Below, piece after piece: positions 18,873 to 26,873 of a stretch of 64,000 bases of DNA. The stretch is from assembly GCF_038008325.1 (NCBI RefSeq), contig NZ_JBBOYW010000001.1, forward strand, positions 3,999,501 to 4,063,500, given 5' to 3'. This DNA comes from Lysinibacillus sp. FSL K6-0232 (GTDB lineage: Bacteria > Bacillota > Bacilli > Bacillales_A > Planococcaceae). The translations under genes and the position numbers were made by a program. How positions within the stretch are numbered: position 1 is the first letter of the stretch; each line of letters starts with the position of its first letter. Below the pieces are notes generated by a model. It made no database searches, was not told the origin of the DNA, and saw nothing but the letters and a program-made list of their open reading frames with translations.

Positions 18873-19464
18873 TTAAAACAAACACACAAAGGCGCTCATT
18901 AATATTTGTTTCATTTTCTAAATGAACCTCATGAAGTAATTCAAAAGGTGTGCCATGATGTAAAAATTGTAAATAATCATAGGGTGGGTAATATAAAATA
19001 ATATGAATATCTCGCATTCGTCGCTCATAGGATTTCCAAATATTGTTAATAACTGTACGGAAAATATGAACTGAAAAAGGATTAAAAAAGAAAAAGACAT
19101 TATCACGAGCTTTTACTTCATAAGCTTCAGCCATTGTATGAATAAACGAGATAGGTGCATGAGCATGTTTCTTTTGAAGATAGCTTTGCTTATTTTCCTC
19201 AGCCTCTGCATAAAAGCCAGCATCCATTTCTATGCCAATTGTTGGGATATGAAATTTATGATGTACGTAAATAGGCACGCGTCCTTTTCCACATCCCATA
19301 TCAATAAAAACGGAGTGGGCTGGCATCTCATATACGGCAAATAATTGTTCTAACCCAATATATGGTGTTGGCTCATAGCGATGATAATGTGACAGCTTAG
19401 GGAATCCATATTGTTCTCCTACAGTATTAATCCGTAAATATTTATCAAACTGATGTTCATTCAT
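18862..19464 (-). CDS. Class I SAM-dependent methyltransferase
   Basis: A 200-residue protein with SAM motif I HSVFIDMGCGKGRVPIYVHH (about residues 50-69) and the acidic residue in IGIEMDAGFYAEAEENK. The remainder contains DNVFFFFNPFSVHIFRTVINNIWK, a DPFY/NPP-like position that suggests a small-molecule or tRNA-type methyltransferase, but the substrate is not deducible. GAGGAGT lies 7 bases before the ATG. Monocistronic, with its stop inside the terminator stem. Confidence 0.75.
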   Translation of the reverse strand: MNEHQFDKYLRINTVGEQYGFPKLSHYHRYEPTPYIGLEQLFAVYEMPAHSVFIDMGCGKGRVPIYVHHKFHIPTIGIEMDAGFYAEAEENKQSYLQKKHAHAPISFIHTMAEAYEVKARDNVFFFFNPFSVHIFRTVINNIWKSYERRMRDIHIILYYPPYDYLQFLHHGTPFELLHEVHLENETNINERLCVFVLKKA

Positions 19465-19513
19465 AGAAAAGACTCCTCGGTAAAGAATGCTTTATTTTAG
19501 CATGAGAAAAGGC

Positions 19514-19548
19514 AATAACCATATCCAAACGCATTGGATATGGTTATT
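19514..19548. terminator. Hairpin after the cotH-like gene
   Basis: Perfect 14-bp stem AATAACCATATCCA / TGGATATGGTTATT with a 7-nt loop, 3 bp beyond the stop codon. The uridine run is better on the plus strand, but the only adjacent upstream gene is on the minus strand. Confidence 0.65.
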
Positions 19549-19550
19549 TT

Positions 19551-21299
19551 TTAGCGGCCTCTACGTTTAAATTTAACAACAAATAAGATTGCTAGGAGGA
19601 GTAATACTAAGGATACCGTTACTGTAAGTACTGTATTTTTATCAATAACAGTTGCTTGATTCGATGCTTCACCATTTGCACCTGGCATCCCCATTGGAAA
19701 TCCATTTCCATCAGGACGTTGCATAGGTTCGCCATTCTGTCCTTCCCTGTTAAATGGTGGAACTTGTGCTGGATCAAAATCCTCTGGGAGCTGACTTGGA
19801 TCAAAGTTTTCTGGCATAGCACCATTTTCATTAGGTGCTGGCATATTTGTCGTTGTAGCTGCCTCCACCACAAGCTCTCCTGATAGCTGCTTTAAAATAG
19901 AATCCGAGCGTTGTTTGGCAAACTCAGGTAGGCTATTTTCCCCTTCCACAGCCTCTAAAAACTGCTCTGTTGTTGAGAACTTAGTAGGGTCTGCCTCAAC
20001 ATAGGTTGTTAATAGCACCGCTAAATTTTTAGTGATGGATTGTATATACTCCTCTGTTAAATAAGTGGTTGCTATCTCCTCTAAATAGCTTTCATATTTC
20101 GCATGATACTCCTCATTCGCAAGTAAAGCATTAAGCAATGGCCGTTCCTCTAAAGTTGTGCCAGAAACAGGAGTTGTTATACTAAAATTAATAGCACTCT
20201 CATCTAATAGGTTGCCCGACATGCCCATTCCCATGTCAAAGCCGCCACCTCTTTGTTTATCTCTACCATCTGCCTGATCAGGTTGTTCATTATTTTGAGC
20301 AAATGGTCTTTGCCTATTAGTAGCAGCATTGGCTGGATTTTGATCATTTTCTCCACCCATTCTACCACCCCCAAAACCACCAACACCAAAGCCACCAAAT
20401 GCTAGATTATAATCCCATGGAATAATAGAAAACACGCCATTTTGTTCATACAGGTAGTAATTATGCTTCGTCATTCCTTGGTAACTATCTAAATTTACAA
20501 GTGCCGTATTGACAGCAAAGTAACGTAGCATTTCATCCACATCAATGTATTTCTCAATATCTCCGCCATTATTAATAGTATCCAGCATTTCAATAAGCTT
20601 CGATTCATCAATATTGCCTTCATTTGTTTTTAAGCCAATACCTGTATAATCCGTAATATCATCACTAATATATTTTAAATCGCTGCCTGTTCCATCTGGC
20701 TTGAATAAAAAACCATCGTTCGTGCCATAGTTATTAGCTAAAAATGTTTCATCCACTGCCTCTACGCCTAAAAATAAGCCGCGTTCCTCACCATTGACCG
20801 TAACATACATATAAGAATGAGCTGGCGTTGGTAAGCCCATTTGCTCCATTAACTCATAGGAAATATATTCTCGCATCAATGTCGTATCACTATAATTATT
20901 ATTTAAGTTTAATTTTTTCAAGCCATATAAGCTCTGTGCCCCATCATAATAATCAAAATCAATCTTTAAACTATAGCGATCAGAGTCACTATTCACAACT
21001 GAATTCAAAGATGAATTGCCCTTTGTGCGAATAGCAACATTTTCTACCTTCTTGCCATTCACTGTAATCGTTGCCTGCTTTAGCTCCTCATCTGCTGCAT
21101 TTTCAAGCATATCAGCCCATTCTTCCTCTGCTATTTCAATATCAACCGCTGTTACTTTGTTTTTATTAAATACTATATTCTCATAAGAGAACTCGGTATT
21201 TTTCGTTGCAATGCCTATATGTGGAAGGACACCATATATCACAGCAAAGAGAAGAAGCAGTATTGTCATCCACAGATAGACAATTCGTGTTTTTATCAT
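19551..21299 (-). CDS. CotH-family protein kinase-like membrane protein
   Basis: About 582 residues. After an N-terminal membrane helix (VYLWMTILLLLFAVIYGVLP) come the CotH blocks VAIRTKGNSSLNSV, DRYSLKIDFDYYDGAQ, KKLNLNNNYSDTTLMREYIS, RGLFLGVEAVDETFLANNYG and IIPWDYNLAFGG, the last holding the metal-binding Asp of this atypical kinase fold. A Gly/Asn/Gln-rich insertion and Pro-rich tail precede a C-terminal membrane helix (TVLTVTVSLVLLLLAILFVV) and KFKRRGR. Unlike spore-coat CotH it is membrane anchored at both ends. AGAGGTG sits 6 bases before the ATG. Third gene of a VTC-DUF4956-CotH operon. Confidence 0.82.
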   Translation of the reverse strand: MIKTRIVYLWMTILLLLFAVIYGVLPHIGIATKNTEFSYENIVFNKNKVTAVDIEIAEEEWADMLENAADEELKQATITVNGKKVENVAIRTKGNSSLNSVVNSDSDRYSLKIDFDYYDGAQSLYGLKKLNLNNNYSDTTLMREYISYELMEQMGLPTPAHSYMYVTVNGEERGLFLGVEAVDETFLANNYGTNDGFLFKPDGTGSDLKYISDDITDYTGIGLKTNEGNIDESKLIEMLDTINNGGDIEKYIDVDEMLRYFAVNTALVNLDSYQGMTKHNYYLYEQNGVFSIIPWDYNLAFGGFGVGGFGGGRMGGENDQNPANAATNRQRPFAQNNEQPDQADGRDKQRGGGFDMGMGMSGNLLDESAINFSITTPVSGTTLEERPLLNALLANEEYHAKYESYLEEIATTYLTEEYIQSITKNLAVLLTTYVEADPTKFSTTEQFLEAVEGENSLPEFAKQRSDSILKQLSGELVVEAATTTNMPAPNENGAMPENFDPSQLPEDFDPAQVPPFNREGQNGEPMQRPDGNGFPMGMPGANGEASNQATVIDKNTVLTVTVSLVLLLLAILFVVKFKRRGR

Positions 21300-21316
21300 A
21301 GTCTGCACCTCTTTTA

Positions 21317-22000
21317 TTATGCTGTGAAATTCCCATCATAGCTAAGCATAATGGCAGATTTAACCCCAGGCACTTTTGTTAGATGCTCCATTAGTTTGGC
21401 ATCATTTTGCTTGATTCGAATTTCATAAGTCGTTTCAATTTCATCCGCCTGCATAATGGATTTTGATTTCAGGGCGAATTTTTTTGTTTGTGTAGCAATA
21501 ATACGTTCTACCTCTGCATTCGCAAGCTCTTCCTCAAGCTTTACAATTAATAAATAAGGATTTTCTACAGTAATTTTATTAACAAATACAAGCAATACAA
21601 GCCCAATTAAGACAGCGCCAATAATCACTAAAGGAATAAAGCCTGCACCACATAAAATTCCAGAAACAATTGCCCAGAAAATATACACTAAATCCATTGG
21701 GTCCTTAATCGGTGTACGGAAGCGCACAATCGATAAGGCTCCAACCATCCCAAGCGATAACAGCACATTGGAGCTAATACCCATAATAACAAGCGCTGTT
21801 GCCATTGTCATAATAAGCAATGAAATATTAAAGGAATGTGAGTAAATCACACCATTAAAGGTTTTCTTATAAACCACATAAATAAAAAGCCCAATAAAAA
21901 ATGCTACTACTAAGCCAATTATTGCATCAATCAATGAAAATGATGTTGTCTTTTCTAAAAAATTAGATTTAAAAATATCACTAAAATTTATTGTATCCAT
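21317..22000 (-). CDS. DUF4956 membrane protein
   Basis: A 227-residue protein with about four membrane helices in residues 20-140 (LIDAIIGLVVAFFIGLFIYVVY, ISLLIMTMATALVIMGI, FWAIVSGILCGAGFIPLVIIGAVLIGLVLLVFV) and a conserved loop GMVGALSIVRFRTPIKDPMD, diagnostic of DUF4956. The C-terminal cytoplasmic part resembles an ACT-like alpha/beta domain. DUF4956 is commonly encoded beside VTC-domain proteins and probably serves as their membrane partner; that is inference. AAAGGAG precedes the ATG by 9 bases. Confidence 0.82.
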   Translation of the reverse strand: MDTINFSDIFKSNFLEKTTSFSLIDAIIGLVVAFFIGLFIYVVYKKTFNGVIYSHSFNISLLIMTMATALVIMGISSNVLLSLGMVGALSIVRFRTPIKDPMDLVYIFWAIVSGILCGAGFIPLVIIGAVLIGLVLLVFVNKITVENPYLLIVKLEEELANAEVERIIATQTKKFALKSKSIMQADEIETTYEIRIKQNDAKLMEHLTKVPGVKSAIMLSYDGNFTA

Positions 22001-22020
22001 TGTTTATTTCTCCTTTAATA

Positions 22021-22722
22021 TTAGTCGTACATACGACTAAGCTGATATTTTGAATAAGCCTCTGCACGCGTATCTACAGATTGCAGTAAATACTTGATAA
22101 TATCTGGTAAATATTCATCATATTTTACCTCTAAAATAACAAGATTCGACTCTAACACATCCACCATCGGCAAGCCTGGATTAAACATATCTGTATTGCG
22201 TAAACTTGATTGCACCTTACTATCAAAAGTTACGCGCACATTACCAAATGGATAGATGTAGGCTTCTCGTTCATAATCCACTACTGTTGTTGGTCGAAGC
22301 TGGTTATAATACATCTCTTGATATAAATCTTGAATAAGCTCACGTTTATCCTTCTCCATCCATACTATATCTCCAATACGCATCTTTTCATACTCTGCTT
22401 GTGAGATGGCACATTTTGTTTTAAAGGTTAAATTATTGCGCTTACTCTTTCGCTCCAGATTAATAATGGCACTAGATTTACCATAGATGCGTACTCGATA
22501 TTTATCGCGATTGATATAGCCCTCTTTTTTCTCATTGAGCACCTTATTGGCAAAATTATCGAAGTATGTACTACGAATTAAATATTTGCCAGCCTTGCCT
22601 GCATGCTTATCGAGCTGCATTACATATTGAAGCTTAGCCTTTAATAACGCATAATCTGGATAGGAGATTGCTTGCTTAATTTCCTTACGACCATTTGGGT
22701 TAAACGAAGTAACAATAGGCAT
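22021..22722 (-). CDS. VTC-domain polyphosphate polymerase-like protein
   Basis: About 233 residues forming a single VTC/CYTH-like tunnel domain. Characteristic segments are GKYLIRSTYFDNFANKVLNEK, YINRDKYRVRIYG, INLERKSKRNNLTFKTKCAIS, RPTTVVDYEREAYIYPFGNVRVTFD and LVILEVKYDEYLPDII. Basic and acidic residues on successive strands (RxRxY, ExKxK, RxTxD, ExK) are those that bind triphosphate and metal in yeast Vtc4. Polyphosphate synthesis is therefore a reasonable but untested inference. First gene of the operon; its promoter carries the direct repeat shared with the two-component system upstream. Confidence 0.82.
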   Translation of the reverse strand: MPIVTSFNPNGRKEIKQAISYPDYALLKAKLQYVMQLDKHAGKAGKYLIRSTYFDNFANKVLNEKKEGYINRDKYRVRIYGKSSAIINLERKSKRNNLTFKTKCAISQAEYEKMRIGDIVWMEKDKRELIQDLYQEMYYNQLRPTTVVDYEREAYIYPFGNVRVTFDSKVQSSLRNTDMFNPGLPMVDVLESNLVILEVKYDEYLPDIIKYLLQSVDTRAEAYSKYQLSRMYD

Positions 22723-22765
22723 ATAGCTCACCCTTTCCTTTGTTCTGATATTGGTTATATAAACT

Positions 22766-22799
22766 ACTATAAAGGGGCTGTGTGTCAGGCAGATGTCAG
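22766..22799 (-). promoter_or_regulatory. VTC operon promoter with response-regulator boxes
   Basis: Minus strand: CTGACA-N5-CTGACA (11-bp period, 22783-22799) then 11 bp and -10 TATAGT (22766-22771). The geometry is identical to that in front of the response regulator gene at 25194-25227, typical of an OmpR/PhoB-type site replacing the -35. Confidence 0.65.
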
Positions 22800-22887
22800 C
22801 CTGCTATTTTCTTTTCTTAAAGGAATTTGAAACATTTTCTTAATTTTTCCGTATAGAGAATAAAGATTGTATAGAGGGAGGATTTTA

Positions 22888-23013
22888 ATGAGTCATAATA
22901 ATGAAACAATAAATAAAAAAGGGCATAACCCCAATATTATAATTCCAATTTTCTTTGGGACAGGAATAGGTGCATTTATAGGATTAATCGCTTATGTAAA
23001 AGATTGGCTATAA
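22888..23013 (+). CDS. Small single-helix membrane protein (41 aa)
   Basis: An ATG 7 bases after AGGGAGG opens a 41-codon frame. Residues 1-16 are polar (MSHNNETINKKGHNPN) and residues 17-37 form one membrane helix (IIIPIFFGTGIGAFIGLIAY), ending VKDWL. The clean ribosome binding site and hydrophobic pattern support a real gene. It is divergent from the VTC operon, between it and the sensor kinase; no family is recognised. Confidence 0.6.
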   Translation: MSHNNETINKKGHNPNIIIPIFFGTGIGAFIGLIAYVKDWL

Positions 23014-23065
23014 TTAATATAGTAAATAGTTTGTATCGTTTTCTTTTATTTTGCCGACAGCCATA

Positions 23066-23105
23066 AAAAGGCTACTACGCCCTTCTTATTGCGTAGTAGC
23101 CTTTT
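23066..23105. terminator. Terminator of the two-component operon
   Basis: Perfect 11-bp stem GGCTACTACGC / GCGTAGTAGCC with T runs on both strands; overlaps the 3' end of the kinase gene. Confidence 0.88.
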
Positions 23106-24489
23106 GTAATACTAATTCAAAGCATGTTCCAGATGGAGTGCTTTCGATTAAGCATAAATCACCGCCAATGGATTGTGCCATCATTTTACTAAGTGGTAGG
23201 CCTAAGCCTAGCCCCCTAACAGTATATTTTTTATTTTCACCACGATAAAAACGCTCAAAAATAAATGGCTGATCCTCTAGCGGGATACCCTTACCCGTAT
23301 CCCTCACCATAATGGATAGCGTAGTTTCTTGATCCACAACAATCATTGTAATCGTGCCGCTGTCCATCGCCTGCTTAGCATTAGTGAATAGATTTGTAAT
23401 GATTTGTTGGACACGCACAATATCTGCCTGTATCATTACAGTTTGCTCCAGTAAATGCAATTGTACATCTACACGCTCCTCTTCCTGCATCACATTCCAC
23501 TGCATCACTGCATCACGTAAAAGCTTATTAGCATTCACAAGCTCCAGATTGACTGGAATAGCATCAACAGCAAATTGATTAAATGCCAGTAAATCACCAA
23601 CCATTGTTTTCATCTTCATTGTTTCAACCATTGCCATATCAATAAATTCCATGGCATCCTGTCCTGTCACAACACCAGCTTGAACAGCTTGCAATAAGCC
23701 ACTTATAGATGTTACAGGTGTTTTCAGCTCATGAGTCACACCTGCTAATAATTCCGTTCGTGTTTTCTCCAATTGCTCTAGCTTCTGTGCCATATTTTCA
23801 AAGGATGTTACAAGCTCATATACCTCTTTTTCCTTACTATCCTGAGGCAAAGCAATGGCATAATTGCCCTCCTGCACCTGCTTTGCGGCTTCCGCTACTT
23901 GTTTAATAGGATGTGCTAAACGCTTTGATAAAAAATAAATAGCAATCCAGCCTAACACCGCTAACGTCCCAATTAATAAGGCAAGCTGTCCATATGCTTG
24001 TTGAACCCTTGTTAGATTCTCTTTTTTCTCCATCACTAGCACCCAGCCGACAAGCTCGTTATTCGTTTCTATTTTTCGTTTCACAATATACTTGCTAGAT
24101 GCCTGTTCCTCTGCTATTTCCTGTGTGCCTTCCTCCCCATCCAATAAGCTAGCAAAGTTTTTTGTGCTTTCTGGTGGTACAGGACGATTGCTTGTTAATA
24201 GATTGCCTGCTGTATCGACCACATATAAAACTGGATCAATTTCCCTCATATTAAAACGCTCTCGATCACCGATAAAGCCTGGAAAACCGTTTGGTCCAGA
24301 TGTATCTGTTAAACGATAGACCGTTTCATCTGCTAAAAACTCCATCATTTCAAGGCGATTTTCAAATGTTGTATGACGAATCCACGCTGCAGAGATCAAT
24401 GAAATAATCGCTAACCCTATAAAAAGTGTTAGTAAATAGCGGCTTGTCCAGTAATGGAGTAATGAAATGCGTTTATTTTTTTGAAACAC
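23086..24489 (-). CDS. Sensor histidine kinase
   Basis: A 467-residue membrane kinase. TM1 is at about 18-37 and TM2 at about 168-188, flanking an extracellular sensor domain of about 130 residues; a HAMP linker follows (KRLAHPIKQVAEAAKQVQ). HisKA phosphoacceptor His253 is in LLAGVTHELKTPVTS. The ATP-binding domain shows N box IITNLFTNAKQAM, G1 VRDTGKGI, F box FERFY and G2 RGLGLGLPLSKMM. Overlaps the response regulator gene by 17 bp. The signal is unknown; shared promoter boxes suggest the VTC operon as target. Confidence 0.9.
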   Translation of the reverse strand: MFQKNKRISLLHYWTSRYLLTLFIGLAIISLISAAWIRHTTFENRLEMMEFLADETVYRLTDTSGPNGFPGFIGDRERFNMREIDPVLYVVDTAGNLLTSNRPVPPESTKNFASLLDGEEGTQEIAEEQASSKYIVKRKIETNNELVGWVLVMEKKENLTRVQQAYGQLALLIGTLAVLGWIAIYFLSKRLAHPIKQVAEAAKQVQEGNYAIALPQDSKEKEVYELVTSFENMAQKLEQLEKTRTELLAGVTHELKTPVTSISGLLQAVQAGVVTGQDAMEFIDMAMVETMKMKTMVGDLLAFNQFAVDAIPVNLELVNANKLLRDAVMQWNVMQEEERVDVQLHLLEQTVMIQADIVRVQQIITNLFTNAKQAMDSGTITMIVVDQETTLSIMVRDTGKGIPLEDQPFIFERFYRGENKKYTVRGLGLGLPLSKMMAQSIGGDLCLIESTPSGTCFELVLQKATTQ

Positions 24490-25159
24490 TTAGCTGATAC
24501 CCCAATCCACGTAGTGTCTTTATTTCTCCCTCTGCTTCATCCCATTCCTTTAATGCCTTACGTAGCCTCTTAATAGCTAAATCAACAGCTCGATCACTCC
24601 CCTCATATTCCCAGCCCCAAATATGCTCAATAAGCTGTTCACGTGTAAACGTTTGATTAGGATGGTCAGCTAAAAACAACAGCACCGATAAATCTCTTGG
24701 TGTTAACACGATTTCTTCCTCTCCTAAAAAAACCTGATGTGCCTTACTATCGATTTTAAGAGCTCCATAGCGCTTTATAGAGGATGTACCTAGATTCCCT
24801 GTGGCACGTCGTAACACTGCCTTTACCCTTGCTACAACCTCATCTGCTATAAAAGGTTTAGCAATATAATCATCTGCACCTTGCTCAAAGCCCTCTAAAC
24901 GATTATTCACCTCACCTAATGCCGTTAACATAATAATTGGGCAAGCACTTAGCTCTCTGATTTCCTTTAAAATTAGCCAACCATTTTTCTCTGGCAGCAT
25001 AATATCTAATAATACTAAATCTGGCTGTACCTCACGAAACATTGCTAATGCTTGACCACCATGAAAGCATTGTGTTACATCATAGCCTACTTTTTTTAAA
25101 TAAACCGTTAAAACCTGACTAATTGCATACTCATCTTCCACTATTAATATATTTGCCAC
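24473..25159 (-). CDS. OmpR/PhoB-family response regulator
   Basis: A 228-residue regulator: receiver domain with acidic pair E8/D9 (ILIVEDEY), phosphoacceptor Asp52 (LVLLDIMLP), conserved Thr in IIMLTA and Lys in DYIAKPF, then a winged-helix DNA-binding domain (LTPRDLSVLLFLADHPNQTFTREQLIEHIWG). The start is a GTG (MANILIVEDE) 7 bases after GAGGTGAG; the longer frame upstream has no site. Probably autoregulated through the direct repeat at 25211-25227. Confidence 0.9.
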   Translation of the reverse strand: MANILIVEDEYAISQVLTVYLKKVGYDVTQCFHGGQALAMFREVQPDLVLLDIMLPEKNGWLILKEIRELSACPIIMLTALGEVNNRLEGFEQGADDYIAKPFIADEVVARVKAVLRRATGNLGTSSIKRYGALKIDSKAHQVFLGEEEIVLTPRDLSVLLFLADHPNQTFTREQLIEHIWGWEYEGSDRAVDLAIKRLRKALKEWDEAEGEIKTLRGLGYQLSVSKK

Positions 25160-25193
25160 AGCCTCACTCACCTCACAATTAGTTTTTTCTATC

Positions 25194-25227
25194 AGTATAG
25201 CACTGAATAATGTCAGGAAAATGTCAA
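25194..25227 (-). promoter_or_regulatory. Two-component operon promoter with direct-repeat boxes
   Basis: Minus strand: TTGACA-N5-CTGACA (25211-25227), 11 bp, then -10 TATACT (25194-25199). Matches the VTC promoter in box sequence, period and distance to the -10. Confidence 0.65.
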
Positions 25228-25269
25228 CAGATATAGAGGCCATCTATTGACAATGCCTTTCCATGCCAC

Positions 25270-25302
25270 TTATCATTGATTGCGAATGATAATCAATGAT
25301 AA
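25270..25302 (+). promoter_or_regulatory. Fur-like palindromic operator
   Basis: Perfect 12-bp inverted repeat TTATCATTGATT / AATCAATGATAA around a 9-bp centre; it contains the Fur core AATGATAATCA. It lies about 35 bp before a heme monooxygenase gene, which fits iron control. Confidence 0.6.
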
Positions 25303-25336
25303 TTCATTCAATTATTAACAATAAGGGGGGAAAAGC

Positions 25337-25660
25337 ATGATTATTGTGACAAATCGTATTCAAGTAAAACCAGGTTTCGCAGCACGCATGGCTCCAAACT
25401 TTACAAAGCCAGGTCCTCTACAACAATTTGAAGGCTTCCATAAGGTAGAAGTGTTAATTTCAACGGACGATCCTACTTATGATGAAATGAGTGTAAACAT
25501 GTATTGGGAATCTAAGGAGCATTTCCAAGCATGGCGCAATAGCGATGCATTTGCTGCAGCTCATCAACGTCCAAGCTCAGGCTCTGAGGGTGAAAGTCCA
25601 ATTATCGGCAGCAAAATTGTTGTTGCTGAGCTAGTATCTTCCATTGAAGCTTTACGCTAG
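25337..25660 (+). CDS. Heme-degrading monooxygenase (IsdG/HmoA type)
   Basis: A 107-residue ABM-fold protein. The motifs MIIVTNRIQVKPGFAARM, FEGFHKVEVL, MSVNMYWESKEHFQAWRNSDAFAAAH match the IsdG/IsdI/HmoA family, with the catalytic Asn (near residue 6), Trp (ESKEHFQAW) and proximal His (AFAAAH) in place. It would release iron from heme in the cytoplasm. A Fur-like palindrome upstream supports iron regulation. AAGGGGGG lies before the ATG; single-gene unit with a terminator at 25712. Confidence 0.88.
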   Translation: MIIVTNRIQVKPGFAARMAPNFTKPGPLQQFEGFHKVEVLISTDDPTYDEMSVNMYWESKEHFQAWRNSDAFAAAHQRPSSGSEGESPIIGSKIVVAELVSSIEALR

Positions 25661-25707
25661 CAAACAGTTACTTAAATACTTATACATGATCTTCTGATTC
25701 TATCTAA

Positions 25708-25743
25708 AAAGCCCTGCCTATAAAATTATGCAGGGTCTTTTTC
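25708..25743. terminator. Bidirectional terminator (heme monooxygenase / yeiH)
   Basis: Stem CCCTGC / GCAGGG with T runs on both strands, between convergent genes. Confidence 0.75.
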
Positions 25744-26760
25744 TTATAAAAAATTAACAAGTATATAGCCTAATACGGATAAACAGACGGAGCCAATTAA
25801 ACCAGCGATAAATGCCTTTACACCAAGTTCCTTAAATGTTTTCATCTCAATATTTAACCCAAGACCAGCCATCGCCATAGCAATTAAGATATAAGCAATA
25901 TTGACAAGTGCTTGCGAAACGTTAGCTGGTATAATCCCTAAAGAATTGATAGCACTCATTACTAAAAACCCTACAATAAACCATGGAATGCTAGATAATG
26001 AAAATGCCTTCATTTCTTTACTGCTGTCCATTCTTCGATAGAAAATACCAATTATAATCGCTACGGGTACTAGTAGTGCAACGCGTGTTAATTTCACAAT
26101 AACCGCTATATCCATCGCCTCATCCCCACCAGCAGATGCCGCTGCTATAACATGTGCAATCTCATGTAATGTGCCACCAGCAAAAATACCATACTCAGTT
26201 GGTGTTAAGCTAAGAATGGAATAGAGCACTGTATATATAAGCGTAAATATCGTTCCTAACAATGCGACAATCGCTGCCCCCACCGCAGTTTCCTTTTCAT
26301 TCGCCTTAATCTGGGGGGCAATCGCTACAACGGCAGCAGCCCCACAAATTGCTGTTCCACAAGCTGTTAAAATGCCTAGCTTTTGCTCGACATGAAGCAT
26401 TTTCGTTAGCATATAAACAACGATCAGTGCGAACAATAAATTCAAAACCGCAATGAAAAAAACGCTTGCCCCTGCATGATAAATGTTTGCTAAATTCAAG
26501 CGCATTCCTAGTAAGATAATGCCAAATCGCAATAGCTTTTTGCTAGAGAAGGCGATGCCACCTTGCCACGCATCCTGCACCTTAAATGCTACTCGCCAAG
26601 CCATTCCTAATATAATAGCAATTACTAATTGCCCCAATATTGAAAAGAAAGGCAATGTAGCAATATTTTTTGCTGCTAAAGCTAGAAGGAGCGTTAATAA
26701 CATTCCTTTTACAAAAGCTAGATGAGAGGAATCTTTTATCTTATTCTGTCTATTTACCAT
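25744..26760 (-). CDS. yeiH: YeiH-family putative sulfate exporter
   Basis: About 338 residues, some ten membrane helices, belonging to the YeiH/UPF0324 family. LLRFGIILLGMRLNLANI, ILTACGTAICGAAAVVAIAPQIKA and GGTLHEIAHVIAAAS are family hallmarks. Members are annotated as putative sulfate exporters and are often controlled by a neighbouring CysL-like LysR regulator; here a LysR gene is divergent 113 bp away. The start MVNRQNK is chosen because a weak AAAGAAGTG precedes it, while the longer frame has no site; the start is not certain. Confidence 0.82.
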   Translation of the reverse strand: MVNRQNKIKDSSHLAFVKGMLLTLLLALAAKNIATLPFFSILGQLVIAIILGMAWRVAFKVQDAWQGGIAFSSKKLLRFGIILLGMRLNLANIYHAGASVFFIAVLNLLFALIVVYMLTKMLHVEQKLGILTACGTAICGAAAVVAIAPQIKANEKETAVGAAIVALLGTIFTLIYTVLYSILSLTPTEYGIFAGGTLHEIAHVIAAASAGGDEAMDIAVIVKLTRVALLVPVAIIIGIFYRRMDSSKEMKAFSLSSIPWFIVGFLVMSAINSLGIIPANVSQALVNIAYILIAMAMAGLGLNIEMKTFKELGVKAFIAGLIGSVCLSVLGYILVNFL

Positions 26761-26873
26761 GATGTTCACTTCTTTCTCCCGTATTGATTCCCACTTTATA
26801 AAAAAGTTCATCATTAGTAAAATACATATGTATAATTATTACTATTAATATTTCTAATAATAGGAGTGTAGAT

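Noticed and set aside
23051-23248. Plus-strand frame at the kinase 3' end
   Set aside because: Antisense to the kinase and spans its terminator; no ribosome binding site.
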